From contig NZ_JBPWQE010000001.1 in assembly GCF_051811025.1 (NCBI RefSeq), positions 3,162,001 to 3,226,000 on the forward strand: a stretch of DNA of 64,000 nt, read 5' to 3'. The DNA comes from Tardiphaga sp051811025. Its GTDB lineage: Bacteria > Pseudomonadota > Alphaproteobacteria > Rhizobiales > Xanthobacteraceae. The position numbers and the translations under genes were made by a program. Of this stretch, positions 34,373 through 43,904 are shown piece after piece; the first letter of the stretch is position 1, and each line of letters opens with the position of its first letter. The notes beneath the pieces are model-generated. The model was not told where the DNA came from and ran no database searches. It worked only from the letters and a program-made list of their open reading frames with translations.

Positions 34373-35131
34373 TCAGGCAGCGCGCTGAACGACCACGAAG
34401 GTACGTGATCCCGGCGCGTGGGTCGGGTCATCGAGAAACTCGATCGGCTTGAGGCCGGCGGCCACGCAAAAGTCGGCGATCGTGTTCTTCGGCAGCGGCT
34501 TTGCACCACGCCACGACGTATCCGCCGTCAGCGGATCCTTGCCGAGCATCATTTTCAAACGCTGGATGACAGGCGTCGGGACGAACTTGGCGATATGCCA
34601 GAGGATGGTTGGATACTCATGCGCCGTTCGGAAGTGAATGAGTCCAAGCGCGGATGGACGCAGGATGCGGGCCACCTCGACCAGATTGGCCTTCACGACA
34701 TCATGCGACGGCATGTGCTGAAAGACTTCATATGACCATACGAAGTCCGCGGTCTCGGACGCACACGGAAACACAACACCATTGCCGGCGACGAAGTCGA
34801 GATTGCTGAACGCCGCTGCCGCCGCCTTCGCCTTCTCCACCATGACGTCGGACACATCGATGCCGACAGCCCTGGTGAAACGCCGGCCAAGTGCCTGCGT
34901 GAAACGTCCGACACCGCAGCCGATATCGACCGCCGTCTTGCCGACGGGATCAACTGCATATTTTGCGAGAACGGGATCGATCAGCAGTGCCGCGCGTTCC
35001 CGACCGAGTGCGAAGAATTTTTCGGGATCGTGATCCCACAACTCGGTCTCGACGTAAAAGAACGGGTCACGATTTGCGCGCTCATTCCAGGCCTTCTTCA
35101 TATCCTTGGTCTGAGGCAATACCGTCTCCAA
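34373..35131 (-). CDS. Class I SAM-dependent methyltransferase, uncharacterised
   Basis: A 252-residue methyltransferase with motif I VDIGCGVGRFT and the later VWSYEVFQHMPS and VARILRPSALGLIHF segments of the Methyltransf_11 type. The N-terminal ERANRDPFFYVET is a recognisable subfamily marker. The substrate is unknown. It stands alone between motA and an RraA-family gene on the same strand, with spacing over 100 bases on each side. Confidence 0.8.
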   Translation of the reverse strand: METVLPQTKDMKKAWNERANRDPFFYVETELWDHDPEKFFALGRERAALLIDPVLAKYAVDPVGKTAVDIGCGVGRFTQALGRRFTRAVGIDVSDVMVEKAKAAAAAFSNLDFVAGNGVVFPCASETADFVWSYEVFQHMPSHDVVKANLVEVARILRPSALGLIHFRTAHEYPTILWHIAKFVPTPVIQRLKMMLGKDPLTADTSWRGAKPLPKNTIADFCVAAGLKPIEFLDDPTHAPGSRTFVVVQRAA

Positions 35132-35251
35132 TGCCGGTCTTAACGGCGGAACGGGCAGTTAGCCCGAAGCCCTCCGGCCGCGCAAGCAACCGGAGGAGGT
35201 TCGGTATGATCGGCATCTAACCTTTATCGTTAGTCTTAATAGCCCCGGATT

Positions 35252-35971
35252 TCAGTGTATTTCCGACGAGCGCGCCATCGCCTCTTTCAGCTTCTCGAGC
35301 GTGAATGAAGGACTGCGCGCGATATCGAGAATGGGTGTCTCGCGCCGCCCGCACAGCTCCGCCGCTTCCGGCAGTTTCGCGGCGACGTCGAGCGGGATCA
35401 CAACCGCACCGTGCTGATCGGCATGGATCAGATCGTCCGAACGAACACTCATGCCGGCCACGCGTATTTCATTGCCGAACTCGCTCACATGCACATGCGC
35501 ATGCGACGGACCGATCGTGCCGGCGAGCGCCTGGAAGTCAGGCGCCCATTGCGGGATATCGCGGATCGAGCCATCGGTGACCACACCGAGGCAACCGAGC
35601 GCCTTGTGCACGGCGCTGTTCACCTCGCCCCAGAACGCGCCATAGCCCGCGTCGGGCCCGTCGATATCCTGGATCACGCTGATACGCGGACCGACGCCCG
35701 TACCGACATACTCGTAGTAAGCGAGCCGCCGCGCCTTCTGCTCCGCGGCAGGCAGGCCGGAGGCCATGGTCGCGCGAATGGTCGCGGTGCGTGCATAGCC
35801 GACGATGGGCGGCAGATTGGGAAACGGACAAACCAGCGGACGTGTGGTGTAACCGATCAGCCGGCGCTCGGGTGCCACGATCTCCATCGCGTTGCAGATA
35901 GTTGGCGTGTCGTAGCGGCCCAGTGCTTCCAGAACGGATGCGGGCAGCGGACCGATCGCGGTATTCGTCAC
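35252..35971 (-). CDS. RraA family protein (aldolase/HMG-type)
   Basis: A 239-residue RraA-fold protein with the conserved VVTDGSIRDIPQW (Arg-Asp pair) and DLIHADQHGAVVIP motifs. Members are class II pyruvate aldolases such as HMG/CHA aldolase, or RNase E regulators. The N-terminal extension and the GYARTATI block match sugar-acid or oxoacid aldolase-like members rather than true RraA. I chose the GTG at 35971 because AGGAG is seven bases upstream; there is no good ATG. It is a distant relative of LigK at 11224 but is not in a catabolic operon. Function open. Confidence 0.75.
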   Translation of the reverse strand: MTNTAIGPLPASVLEALGRYDTPTICNAMEIVAPERRLIGYTTRPLVCPFPNLPPIVGYARTATIRATMASGLPAAEQKARRLAYYEYVGTGVGPRISVIQDIDGPDAGYGAFWGEVNSAVHKALGCLGVVTDGSIRDIPQWAPDFQALAGTIGPSHAHVHVSEFGNEIRVAGMSVRSDDLIHADQHGAVVIPLDVAAKLPEAAELCGRRETPILDIARSPSFTLEKLKEAMARSSEIH

Positions 35972-36071
35972 GGCGTTCTCCTGTGGGTGATTATTGCATC
36001 CCGTCTTCGCGGGACGTCGTCGTCGCTGAGTGACCTCCGATATAGCCGACTTCACCGCATGCCCAAAACGA

Positions 36072-36106
36072 AATGCAGCCGCTTTCGTCGTGGAAAGCGG
36101 CTGCAT
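36072..36106 (-). terminator. Intrinsic terminator after the psd-pssA unit
   Basis: A 14-bp perfect stem (ATGCAGCCGCTTTC / GAAAGCGGCTGCAT) with a 6-base loop at 36073-36106, lying 22 bases after the pssA stop in the minus direction and followed by TTTCGTTTT. It is a strong terminator candidate. Confidence 0.7.
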
Positions 36107-36128
36107 GAATTGTTCGCGAGATGGACAA

Positions 36129-37010
36129 TCAGTTCAGGCGTGCGGGCCGATCATCCGGTGCGATCTCAGGCGCACCCGCCGTATAGGGCGTCGATGCATG
36201 GGGCGCGGCCGGATCGACAGGGACCACCGACTGCGCGGCGAGCGCACGTTCCTGATCGCGATACGATTTCCAGCCCAGCGGCAGGCTCAGCAGATACATG
36301 ATCGAGAGCGCCGACAGGATGTGCCAAGGGTAGCCGATCAGCAGCGCGATGAAGAGCACGACGCCGACGAACACCGGCAGCACCAGCTCGCGCGGCACCC
36401 GCATGTTCACGGCCTTGCCGGAGAACACCGGCAGCCGCGACACCATCAGGAAGCCCACCAGCAGCGTATAGAGGGTCGTCAGGATCGCCGGCGGCATCGG
36501 CATGCCCAGGAAGCCCAGATAGATCGGCAGCATCACGGTGAGTGCGCCCAGCGGCGCCGGCATGCCCGTGAAAAAGTTCGCGGCAAAAGCCGGCTTATCC
36601 GGATCGTCCATGGTGGCATTGAAACGCGCCAGCCGCAGGCTGCCGGCGATGGCGAACACCATCGCGGCGATCCAGCCGGCATTGCTGAGATCGTGGAGCT
36701 GCCAGAAATACAGGATCAGGCCGGGCGCCACGCCGAAATTGACGAAGTCAGCCAGGCTGTCGAGTTCGGCGCCGAATTTGGACTGGCCCTTTATCATGCG
36801 GGCGACACGGCCGTCGACGCCATCGAGCACGGCGGCGAACACGATGGCCGCAACCGCGAGTTCCATCCGGCCCTCGGTGGACAGGCGGATCGCCGTCAGG
36901 CCGGCGCAGATCGCCAGCAGCGTGATCATGTTCGGCACCAGCATCCGGATCGGAATGGTCCGGAACCGGCGGCGGCGCGTCTCGGGAGACTGGTCAGAAG
37001 GCATTTGCAT
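36129..37010 (-). CDS. pssA: CDP-diacylglycerol-serine O-phosphatidyltransferase
   Basis: A 293-residue membrane enzyme that makes phosphatidylserine from CDP-diacylglycerol and serine. The CDP-alcohol phosphatidyltransferase motif is complete: DGRVAR, eight residues, G, three residues, D, three residues, D (DGRVARMIKGQSKFGAELDS). Several membrane helices follow, with a Pro/Ala-rich tail. It lies downstream of psd on the same strand, so both steps to phosphatidylethanolamine are encoded together. Confidence 0.92.
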   Translation of the reverse strand: MQMPSDQSPETRRRRFRTIPIRMLVPNMITLLAICAGLTAIRLSTEGRMELAVAAIVFAAVLDGVDGRVARMIKGQSKFGAELDSLADFVNFGVAPGLILYFWQLHDLSNAGWIAAMVFAIAGSLRLARFNATMDDPDKPAFAANFFTGMPAPLGALTVMLPIYLGFLGMPMPPAILTTLYTLLVGFLMVSRLPVFSGKAVNMRVPRELVLPVFVGVVLFIALLIGYPWHILSALSIMYLLSLPLGWKSYRDQERALAAQSVVPVDPAAPHASTPYTAGAPEIAPDDRPARLN

Positions 37011-37126
37011 GGCGTGATCCTAGCAAATCCCACCCTGCTCCGCCATTGTGGCGTCCTGCCGCCCAAAGCGGCAGGAAATCGGGGTTAATCACCCTCGCAG
37101 GCAATCCCCCGGGGTTGTCACCCGGG

Positions 37127-37825
37127 TTAATCGACGCGGTAGGTGCGGCCGCCGTCACCGATCCTGAAATCGGCCAGCACGGTCTCGCCGGCAATCGCGG
37201 TCTGCCCCACGGCCACCAGCGCCTTGCTGCCTTCCGGCAGGTAGATATCCAGCCGGGAGCCGAAGCGGATCAGGCCAAAGCGCTCGCCGGCGCTCAGGGT
37301 CTGGCCCTCGCGCACGAAGGACACGATCCGGCGCGCCACAAGCCCTGCGATCTGCACGACGCCGATCCGGCCGCCGGGGGTCGAAATCACCAACGAATTG
37401 CGCTCATTGTCCTCGCTGGCCTTGTCCAGTTCGGCATTGATGAACTTGCCCGGCCGATAGGCGATGCGCTCGATCCGGCCAGCCACCGGGCTGCGGTTCA
37501 CATGGACGTTGAAGACGCTCATGAACACCGAGATGCGCAGCAGCGGCTGGTCGCCGAGGCCGAGTTCGGCCGGCGGCAGCACCGGCTGCACCATCGACAC
37601 TTTCCCGTCGGCAGGCGACACCACGACACCCTCGCGGGTCGGGGTCACGCGGACCGGATCGCGGAAGAACAGCGTGCACCAGACCGTCAGGACCGTTCCG
37701 ATCCAGCCCAGCGGCGTCCAGATCCAGAACAGCACCAGGCTCGCCAGCGCAAAGGCGCCGATGAAAGGATAGCCTTCCTTGTGGATCGGCGGGATCTGGC
37801 CACGGATGGAATTTGCAATGGACAT
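37127..37825 (-). CDS. psd: Phosphatidylserine decarboxylase, short form
   Basis: A 232-residue pyruvoyl-dependent decarboxylase of the short (PSD-B) type, which makes phosphatidylethanolamine. The autocleavage site is in RFGSRLDIYLP, where cleavage at Gly-Ser yields the pyruvoyl cofactor. FMSVFNVHVNRSPVAG is the conserved His-containing block. Hydrophobic helices are near residues 20-50. The gap to pssA is 116 bases; both lie downstream of an ABC exporter gene on the same strand. Confidence 0.92.
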   Translation of the reverse strand: MSIANSIRGQIPPIHKEGYPFIGAFALASLVLFWIWTPLGWIGTVLTVWCTLFFRDPVRVTPTREGVVVSPADGKVSMVQPVLPPAELGLGDQPLLRISVFMSVFNVHVNRSPVAGRIERIAYRPGKFINAELDKASEDNERNSLVISTPGGRIGVVQIAGLVARRIVSFVREGQTLSAGERFGLIRFGSRLDIYLPEGSKALVAVGQTAIAGETVLADFRIGDGGRTYRVD

Positions 37826-37876
37826 GGGTGCTTAAAACCTGGGTTCGGGCAGAATCTGGCCCTGCTTTAGCAGAGA

Positions 37877-39832
37877 TTATTCCGCCGCGTCAGGCGTCAT
37901 CAGCCGGTCGTCGTCGACAACAGGCGGGGTGCGATTGGGGGCGACGGCATCGTCATCGATCTGGGCCAGCCGCTCGCGGGCCTCCTGGGCCTCGCGCTGC
38001 CGGTTCCACATGCTGGCATAGAGACCGCCGGCGGCCAGTAACTGGCCATGGGTGCCCCGCTCGGCGATCCGGCCCTGATCGAGCACAATGATCTCGTCGG
38101 CGCCGACGATGGTGGACAGCCGATGCGCGATCACCAGCGAGGTGCGGCCCTGCGAGACCTTCTCCAGCGCGTCCTGGATCTCCTGCTCGGTATGGCTATC
38201 GAGCGCCGACGTTGCTTCGTCGAGCAGCAGGATCGGCGGCGCCTTCAGCACGGTCCGCGCAATGGCCACGCGCTGCTTTTCGCCGCCGGAGAGTTTCAGG
38301 CCGCGCTCGCCCACTTCAGTCTCGTAGCCCTTCGGCGACATCCGGATGAAGGGGTCGATCTGCGCCATGCGAGCGGCTTCCTCGACCTCTTCGTCCGTCG
38401 CGTCCCAGCGGCCATAGCGGATGTTGTAGCGGATGGTGTCGTTGAACAGCACGGTGTCCTGCGGGACCATACCGATCGACTGGCGTAGCGAGGCCTGCGT
38501 GACATTGCGGATGTTCTGGCCATCGATAGAGATCGTTCCGCCCGACACATCATACAGTCGGAACAGCAGTCGCGAGATCGTCGACTTGCCGGCGCCCGAC
38601 GGGCCGACGATGGCGACGGTCTTGCCGGCCGGCACCTCGAAGGAGAGCCCCTTCAGGATCGGCCGCTCCGGGTCATAGGCGAAACGTACATCGTCGAAGC
38701 GCACGGCACCTGACGTCACCAGCAGCGGCTTTGCTCCTGGAATATCCTTCACTTCCGGATTGCGGTTCAGGACACCGAACATCTTCTCGATGTCGATGAT
38801 CGCCTGCTTGATCTCGCGATAGACCATGCCCATGAAATTCAGCGGCTGGTAGAGCTGGATCATCATGGCGTTGATCATGACGAAATCACCCACCGTGTGG
38901 GTGCCGTTGCGCACGCCGACCGCGCACATCAGCATCGTCGATGTCAGACCGAGCGTGAAGATGATCGCCTGCCCGGTATTGAGCACGGCCAGCGAGGTAT
39001 AGGTCTTGACGCTGGCGCGCTCGAAGCGTTCGACCGTCTTGTCGTAACGTTCAGCCTCACGCGTTTCGGCGCTGAAATATTTGACCGTCTCGTAGTTCAG
39101 CAGCGAGTCGATCGCCTTAGTATTCGCCTCGGTATCGGACTCGTTCATGTTGCGGCGGATGGCGATGCGCCACTCGGTCGCGAGATACGTGTAGTACATG
39201 TAGACGACCACGGTGATCGCCACGACCAGCACATAGCGCCAGTCGAACTGCCAGAGCAGCACACCCATCACCAGCAACAGCTCGACAATGGTCGGCACCA
39301 GTTGCAGGATGACCATCCGCACGATGACTTCGATGCCTGCGCGGCCGCGTTCGAGCACCCGCGTCAGACCACCGGTCTTGCGCTCCAGATGAAAGCGCAG
39401 CGACAGTTCGTGCATATGGACGAAAGTGAGATAGGCGAGCTTGCGCACCGCATGCATCGCCACTTTGGCAAAGATGCCATCGCGCCATTGCGTGAAGATC
39501 GCCATCAGCACGCGGATCGCGCCGTAGCTGACGGTCATGGCGACCGGCGATGCGATCAGCCACAGCGTCCAGTTCGAGGACTGGACCGGAGCCGTATCAG
39601 CGCCGGTCAGCGCATCGATCGCCCATTTGAAGGTGAACGGCACCGTCAGTGTGGCCGCCTTGGCGACCAGCAGCAGCAGCATCGACCAGACGACGCGCAT
39701 CTTCAGGTCGTCGCGGTCGCCCGGCCAGATATAGGGCCACAAATGGGCGAGCGTTCCGAACAGCGTGCCGCGTTCGATATGGGCCGGGTTAGGAACTGTC
39801 TCGTCGTTCAGCGCGGGATCGGAATCAGACAT
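37877..39832 (-). CDS. ABC transporter, ATM1/HMT1-type fused permease-ATPase
   Basis: A 651-residue half-transporter with six N-terminal membrane helices and a C-terminal ATPase. Walker A is GPSGAGKST, the signature LSGGEKQRVAIA, and Walker B LLLDEATSALD. The segment NYETVKYFSAETREAERY is characteristic of the ATM1/heavy-metal-exporter branch, which exports glutathione-linked sulfur or metal conjugates. It lies 51 bases upstream of psd, a conserved order in Rhizobiales, though no functional link is obvious. Confidence 0.88.
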   Translation of the reverse strand: MSDSDPALNDETVPNPAHIERGTLFGTLAHLWPYIWPGDRDDLKMRVVWSMLLLLVAKAATLTVPFTFKWAIDALTGADTAPVQSSNWTLWLIASPVAMTVSYGAIRVLMAIFTQWRDGIFAKVAMHAVRKLAYLTFVHMHELSLRFHLERKTGGLTRVLERGRAGIEVIVRMVILQLVPTIVELLLVMGVLLWQFDWRYVLVVAITVVVYMYYTYLATEWRIAIRRNMNESDTEANTKAIDSLLNYETVKYFSAETREAERYDKTVERFERASVKTYTSLAVLNTGQAIIFTLGLTSTMLMCAVGVRNGTHTVGDFVMINAMMIQLYQPLNFMGMVYREIKQAIIDIEKMFGVLNRNPEVKDIPGAKPLLVTSGAVRFDDVRFAYDPERPILKGLSFEVPAGKTVAIVGPSGAGKSTISRLLFRLYDVSGGTISIDGQNIRNVTQASLRQSIGMVPQDTVLFNDTIRYNIRYGRWDATDEEVEEAARMAQIDPFIRMSPKGYETEVGERGLKLSGGEKQRVAIARTVLKAPPILLLDEATSALDSHTEQEIQDALEKVSQGRTSLVIAHRLSTIVGADEIIVLDQGRIAERGTHGQLLAAGGLYASMWNRQREAQEARERLAQIDDDAVAPNRTPPVVDDDRLMTPDAAE

Positions 39833-40032
39833 GCACGGCGCCTGGAACGAACGGAGTTGCGGCCCGGGGCCGGCTCAAAATGGAGGTCAATTTCATTAGA
39901 ATGCATATAGGCGCTTTGCCGGAACGTCGCACCCTCGCGGAGCATTCTTTTCCCTGCGGAGAGGTGTCCCGGGCAGGAATTTCCCGTATCGCGTTCATTC
40001 CGTGTCTTGACGCTGTTATCCCGCAGTGCCAC

Positions 40033-40647
40033 ATGGATTCCATGAGCACAATTAAAACGATCTGCGTCTATTGCGGCTCCGGCCCCGGTACCAATCCTAG
40101 TTTCGTCGAATCAGCCGTCACGCTCGGCAAGATCATGGCCGAGCAAGGCATCGGTCTGGTCTATGGCGGCGGCTCCATCGGCCTGATGGGTGCGGTAGCC
40201 AAGTCCGTACTGGACAATGGCGGACGGGTCACTGGCATCATCCCGGAATTCCTGACCAAGCGCGAAAACGCGCTGACCGCCGCCCAGGAACTGATCGTCA
40301 CCCACGACATGCATGAGCGTAAACGGCTGATGTTCGAGCGGTCAGACGCCTTCGTCGCCCTGCCCGGCGGCATCGGCACGTTGGAAGAGCTGGTCGAACA
40401 GCTCACCTGGCAACAGCTCGGCCGCCACAGCAAGCCGATCCTGATGGCCAATATCGATAACTTCTGGGAGCCGCTGCTCGAGCTGCTCAAACACATGCGC
40501 TCGACCGCCTTCATCCGGCCGACACTGCCGCTGGACGTGCTGACGGCCGACCGTGCCGAAGACATCCTGCCCCGGCTCCGCACCGCTGCGGCGCTGGCCT
40601 CCGACGAAGCCAAGAAGCTGGCTCCAGACGTCGCGACGCGGCTCTGA
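40033..40647 (+). CDS. LOG family protein (TIGR00730, cytokinin riboside 5'-monophosphate phosphoribohydrolase type)
   Basis: A 204-residue Rossmann-fold protein with the LOG signature PGGIGTLEE and the N-terminal TICVYCGSGPG and LVYGGGSIGLMGAVA blocks. LOG enzymes release adenine-type bases from nucleoside monophosphates. Older labels call them lysine decarboxylases without evidence. The frame is open further upstream, but similarity begins near ATG 40033 or the second ATG at 40042; either may be used. It ends six bases before a convergent VOC gene. Confidence 0.85.
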   Translation: MDSMSTIKTICVYCGSGPGTNPSFVESAVTLGKIMAEQGIGLVYGGGSIGLMGAVAKSVLDNGGRVTGIIPEFLTKRENALTAAQELIVTHDMHERKRLMFERSDAFVALPGGIGTLEELVEQLTWQQLGRHSKPILMANIDNFWEPLLELLKHMRSTAFIRPTLPLDVLTADRAEDILPRLRTAAALASDEAKKLAPDVATRL

Positions 40648-40653
40648 GGCCTT

Positions 40654-41046
40654 CTACGACGTGGTGGCGTCGTCCCTCGGGAACGTCACCACCTCGATGC
40701 GATTGCCATCGGCATCGGCGATGAAAGTCGCGTAGTAACGCACGCGATCATGCGGCCGCAGCGAGGGTGCGCTTTCCGAGACGCCGCCAGCGGCCATAGC
40801 TGCCACATAGAACGCATCAACCTCATCCATCGTCCTCGCGCGCAGGCAAAGATGCACACCGCTATCAGGTGATAGCGGTGTCATGCCTGCACGCAGATTA
40901 ATCCAGACTTCCGGATAGGTCTTGCCGAACCCAACCATTGCCGGCCGTGTTACCAGCCGGGTCATGCCAAGCGGCGCGAAGCTGCGTTCGTAGAATGGCA
41001 CGGCACGTTCGAGATTGCTGACCGCGATGGAGATGTGATCGATCAT
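40654..41046 (-). CDS. VOC family (glyoxalase-fold) protein
   Basis: A 130-residue single glyoxalase-fold protein starting MIDHISIAVSNLERAVPFYERS and ending DADGNRIEVV, the two conserved ends carrying the metal-ligand positions His and Glu. The ATG at 41046 has GGAGGAAG upstream and is clearly the start. It is the last of four minus-strand genes (cysS, a 37-residue protein, a GNAT enzyme, VOC). Substrate unknown. Confidence 0.85.
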   Translation of the reverse strand: MIDHISIAVSNLERAVPFYERSFAPLGMTRLVTRPAMVGFGKTYPEVWINLRAGMTPLSPDSGVHLCLRARTMDEVDAFYVAAMAAGGVSESAPSLRPHDRVRYYATFIADADGNRIEVVTFPRDDATTS

Positions 41047-41077
41047 CGGTCTTCCTCCCCCGCCGTCTTCGCTCGAT

Positions 41078-41572
41078 TTAGGACGCCCCAGCTTCGCCCA
41101 GCGTCTTCTGCATCGTGGTGTTGGCAAGCCACTCATCATTGACAGGCACGCTATTGCGCTGTGTCGGGATGTAGCCGCGCTTTTTGAAGAACGGCTCAGC
41201 GGTGTCGCTGGCATCCACGGACAGCAGCTTGGCGCCGCGCGCGCCAGCGAGCTTCTCGATCGCGTCGATCAGCAAGGATGCCACACCCCGCAGGGCGGCA
41301 TTCGGATGCACGTAAAGCAGGTCGATATGATTGGCGCTCTTCAGCGATGCAAAGCCGACCGGCACGCCGTCCAGCGTCGCGATCAGCGTCAGTTGCGACG
41401 CCAGCCGCTTGCCGAAGGCCACCTCGTCGTCGACCGTGGCAGCCCAGGCTTCCTGCTGCGCTTCGCTGTAGTCGTCGCCCGTCAATTCCTCGATGCTGGC
41501 CACATAGATCGCAGCCGCAATCGCGGTGTCATCCGGCAGGAACGGCCGCAATGCCGGTTTTGCTTCGCCCAT
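41078..41572 (-). CDS. GNAT family N-acetyltransferase
   Basis: A 164-residue GNAT protein. The acetyl-CoA loop region is LLYVHPNAALRGVASLLIDAIEKLA, and the C-terminal FFKKRGYIPTQRNSVPVNDEWLANTTMQK matches the PA-type subgroup. The ATG at 41572 lies five bases after the stop of the small upstream gene; the frame open further upstream overlaps cysS and is not coding. Substrate unknown. Confidence 0.85.
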   Translation of the reverse strand: MGEAKPALRPFLPDDTAIAAAIYVASIEELTGDDYSEAQQEAWAATVDDEVAFGKRLASQLTLIATLDGVPVGFASLKSANHIDLLYVHPNAALRGVASLLIDAIEKLAGARGAKLLSVDASDTAEPFFKKRGYIPTQRNSVPVNDEWLANTTMQKTLGEAGAS

Positions 41573-41577
41573 CGCAC

Positions 41578-41691
41578 TCACCAGAAATCCACCAGCTTCA
41601 GCGCCAGCGCGATCGCGCCGATGATCAGCGCCCATTTCAGCGCGATGTAATATTTCCAGTGCTTTGGAAACGGTGTGTCGGGTCGGCTCAT
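41578..41691 (-). CDS. 37-residue single-pass membrane protein in the cysS operon
   Basis: A tiny gene whose ATG overlaps the cysS stop as ATGA (41688-41691) and whose stop lies five bases before the GNAT start. It encodes a basic, aromatic N-terminus (SRPDTPFPKHWKYYIALKW) followed by one hydrophobic helix (ALIIGAIALALKLVDFW). The tight fit on both sides argues that it is real despite its length. I recognise no family and assign no function. Confidence 0.6.
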   Translation of the reverse strand: MSRPDTPFPKHWKYYIALKWALIIGAIALALKLVDFW

Positions 41692-43082
41692 CGCGCGATC
41701 TCCCAAGTGGTGCCTTCCTTCGAGTCCTTGATGACGACGCCCATGGCGGCAAGTTCGTCGCGGATACGATCGGACTCCTTGAAGTCCTTGCGAGCTCGCG
41801 CGGCTGTGCGATCCGCAATCAAACCATCGACCTTGGCTGCGTCGATCCCGCTGGCCTGTTGTTTGCGTCCATTCCATGCAGCAGCCGTCTCCGACAGGAA
41901 ACCGAGCGCACGTAACGACGCTGCAAATTGGCTGCGATCGCCATCATTGCCTGCTGCCGCACTGTTGCGAAGACCGTGCAACGCCGCAACAGCCAGCGAC
42001 GTATTCAGATCGTCGAACATCGGCTCCATCACCTTGTCGGAGACGTCGCCACCTGTTGCATCCGCTGCGACCCAATACCAGTCATCGAGCGTCTTGGCGC
42101 TTTCTTCCAAACCTTTCACGGTCCAGTCGATCGGCGAGCGATAGTGTGTCTTCAGCATGTTCAGGCGCAGTACTTCGCCCGGCCAATCGTTCAGCAGTTC
42201 ACGGATGGTGAAGAAGTTGCCGAGGCTCTTCGACATCTTCTCCCCTTCGACCTGCAGGAAGCCGTTGTGCATCCAGTAATTCGCCATCGCATGGGTGCCA
42301 TGGGCGCAGCGCGACTGGGCGATTTCGTTTTCATGATGCGGGAAGATCAGATCGAGACCGCCGCCATGAATGTCGAAGATCGTGCCGAGATAGGCCTCCG
42401 CCATCGCCGAGCATTCGATGTGCCAGCCCGGACGGCCCCTGCCCCACGGACTTTCCCAGCCGGGTTCTTCCGCAGATGACTGCTTCCACAACACGAAGTC
42501 GGTCGGATGCTTCTTGTGCGCATCGACGGCGACACGCGCACCGGCCTGCTGGTCTTCCAGTTTGCGGCCGGAGAGTGCGCCATAGTCGGCCATCGACTGG
42601 GTGTCGAACAACACTTCGCCCGCAGCCTCATAGGCGTGGCCGCGCGCGATCAATTCCTTGATCAGCGTCACCATGTCGGTTTTGCCGTCGGGCCGCGGCA
42701 ACACGAAGTCCGTCGCCCGTGGCTGATGGGTCGGCGGCAGGCAGCCCAGCGCATGAACGTCAGTCTCGAACTGATTGAACGTGGTCTCGGTGACGCGGCG
42801 GATGGCCTCGTTCAGCGGCAGCCCGGGAAAATCGCGCAACGCGCGGTCGTTGATCTTGTCATCGACGTCCGTGATGTTGCGGACATAGGTGACCTTGTCG
42901 GTGCCGTAGATGTGCCGCAGCAGCCGGAACAGCACGTCGAACACGATGACCGGACGCGCATTGCCGATATGGGCGAAGTCGTAGACCGTCGGCCCGCAGA
43001 CATACATCCGGACGTTGTCGGCATCGATCGGCGTGAAGACGCGCTTCTCGCGGGTCAGAGTGTCGTAAAGGCGCAGTTCCAT
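41688..43082 (-). CDS. cysS: Cysteinyl-tRNA synthetase
   Basis: A 464-residue class I aminoacyl-tRNA synthetase. The zinc Cys is in VRMYVCGPTVYD, the HIGH-type motif is HIGNARPVIVFD, and the KMSKS loop is GEKMSKSLGNF. HIECSAMAEAYLG and the HHENEIAQS block complete the zinc site and active centre. The ATG at 43082 is chosen from family length; a longer frame upstream adds 34 unrelated residues. It heads a four-gene minus-strand unit. Confidence 0.95.
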   Translation of the reverse strand: MELRLYDTLTREKRVFTPIDADNVRMYVCGPTVYDFAHIGNARPVIVFDVLFRLLRHIYGTDKVTYVRNITDVDDKINDRALRDFPGLPLNEAIRRVTETTFNQFETDVHALGCLPPTHQPRATDFVLPRPDGKTDMVTLIKELIARGHAYEAAGEVLFDTQSMADYGALSGRKLEDQQAGARVAVDAHKKHPTDFVLWKQSSAEEPGWESPWGRGRPGWHIECSAMAEAYLGTIFDIHGGGLDLIFPHHENEIAQSRCAHGTHAMANYWMHNGFLQVEGEKMSKSLGNFFTIRELLNDWPGEVLRLNMLKTHYRSPIDWTVKGLEESAKTLDDWYWVAADATGGDVSDKVMEPMFDDLNTSLAVAALHGLRNSAAAGNDGDRSQFAASLRALGFLSETAAAWNGRKQQASGIDAAKVDGLIADRTAARARKDFKESDRIRDELAAMGVVIKDSKEGTTWEIAR

Positions 43083-43368
43083 GGATGTCCGTCCCTTGCG
43101 GCCGGGCGTCCGATTATCTCGTGTGAGAAAAGACGGCCTCAGCCAGCGAATCGCTAGCTCGTAATCTCGCGGCAAATGCCACAAATGGCGAGAGAACCGT
43201 TCACCGGGGCACCATGGGGCAACCCCAGGTGGCCCGTCAAGGGTGTGGAACCTTGCCGTAAAGGGGCTGATTTCGGCCTCAATCCATCGCTACGCCGTCC
43301 ATGGTTAATGATTGTTAATCTTTGGGGCGTATCGAATGAGGCGAATTTCCTCATTCATTCGGTGAGTT

Positions 43369-43674
43369 ATGAAATCCATTTCAGTCGTTCTGACGGCGGC
43401 ATTTGTTCTGGCCGCTTCCTCGGCCTTTGCCGATTCCCGCGTCTTCATCATCGCCAACCAGTCTGACGGTTACGGCATCGATCAGTGCCTCGCCCGTGGC
43501 GAGAAGTGCGGCGCGCATGCCGCCCTGTCCTATTGCAAATCGCGCGCCTTCGACCAGGCCGTCGCCTATCGCCGCGTCGATCCCGATGAAGTGACCGGCT
43601 CGGTCCCGACGTCGGGCAGCGCCTGCCATCACGGCAAATGCGACGAATTCGTTGCGATTACCTGCCAGCGCTGA
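43369..43674 (+). CDS. Small secreted Cys-rich protein, uncharacterised
   Basis: A 101-residue protein with a clear signal peptide (MKSISVVLTAAFVLAASSAFA, cleavage about residue 21). The mature part holds six Cys (40, 47, 56, 86, 91, 99), suggesting three disulfides in the periplasm or outside the cell. I recognise no named domain; the composition resembles small conserved secreted proteins of Bradyrhizobium-type genomes. It lies 230 bases upstream of another secreted Cys-rich protein gene on the same strand. Confidence 0.7.
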   Translation: MKSISVVLTAAFVLAASSAFADSRVFIIANQSDGYGIDQCLARGEKCGAHAALSYCKSRAFDQAVAYRRVDPDEVTGSVPTSGSACHHGKCDEFVAITCQR

Positions 43675-43904
43675 CATCTGCCAGCTTGCGACTTTCTTGC
43701 GTCACGCTTGCGGCCACAGTGAGGCCCCGGAAACGACGTGACCCTGCCGCGAGAAGCAGCTATGGAAAGCCGCGTTCGCCGCCGCATTTTCATCGCGCGC
43801 GTCTGGCAACGTCGGCGAGAGGTTGGCGGCGGTATCGACGCGTGACGCCGCACCACCCCGCTTGTTTCTGTCTCGCTCGCTTCTGACTCGCGCATTGGCC
43901 GGAT

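Noticed and set aside
36129..37825. psd and pssA as a fused or unusual lipid system
   Set aside because: Both genes have normal length and motifs and the standard Rhizobiales order.
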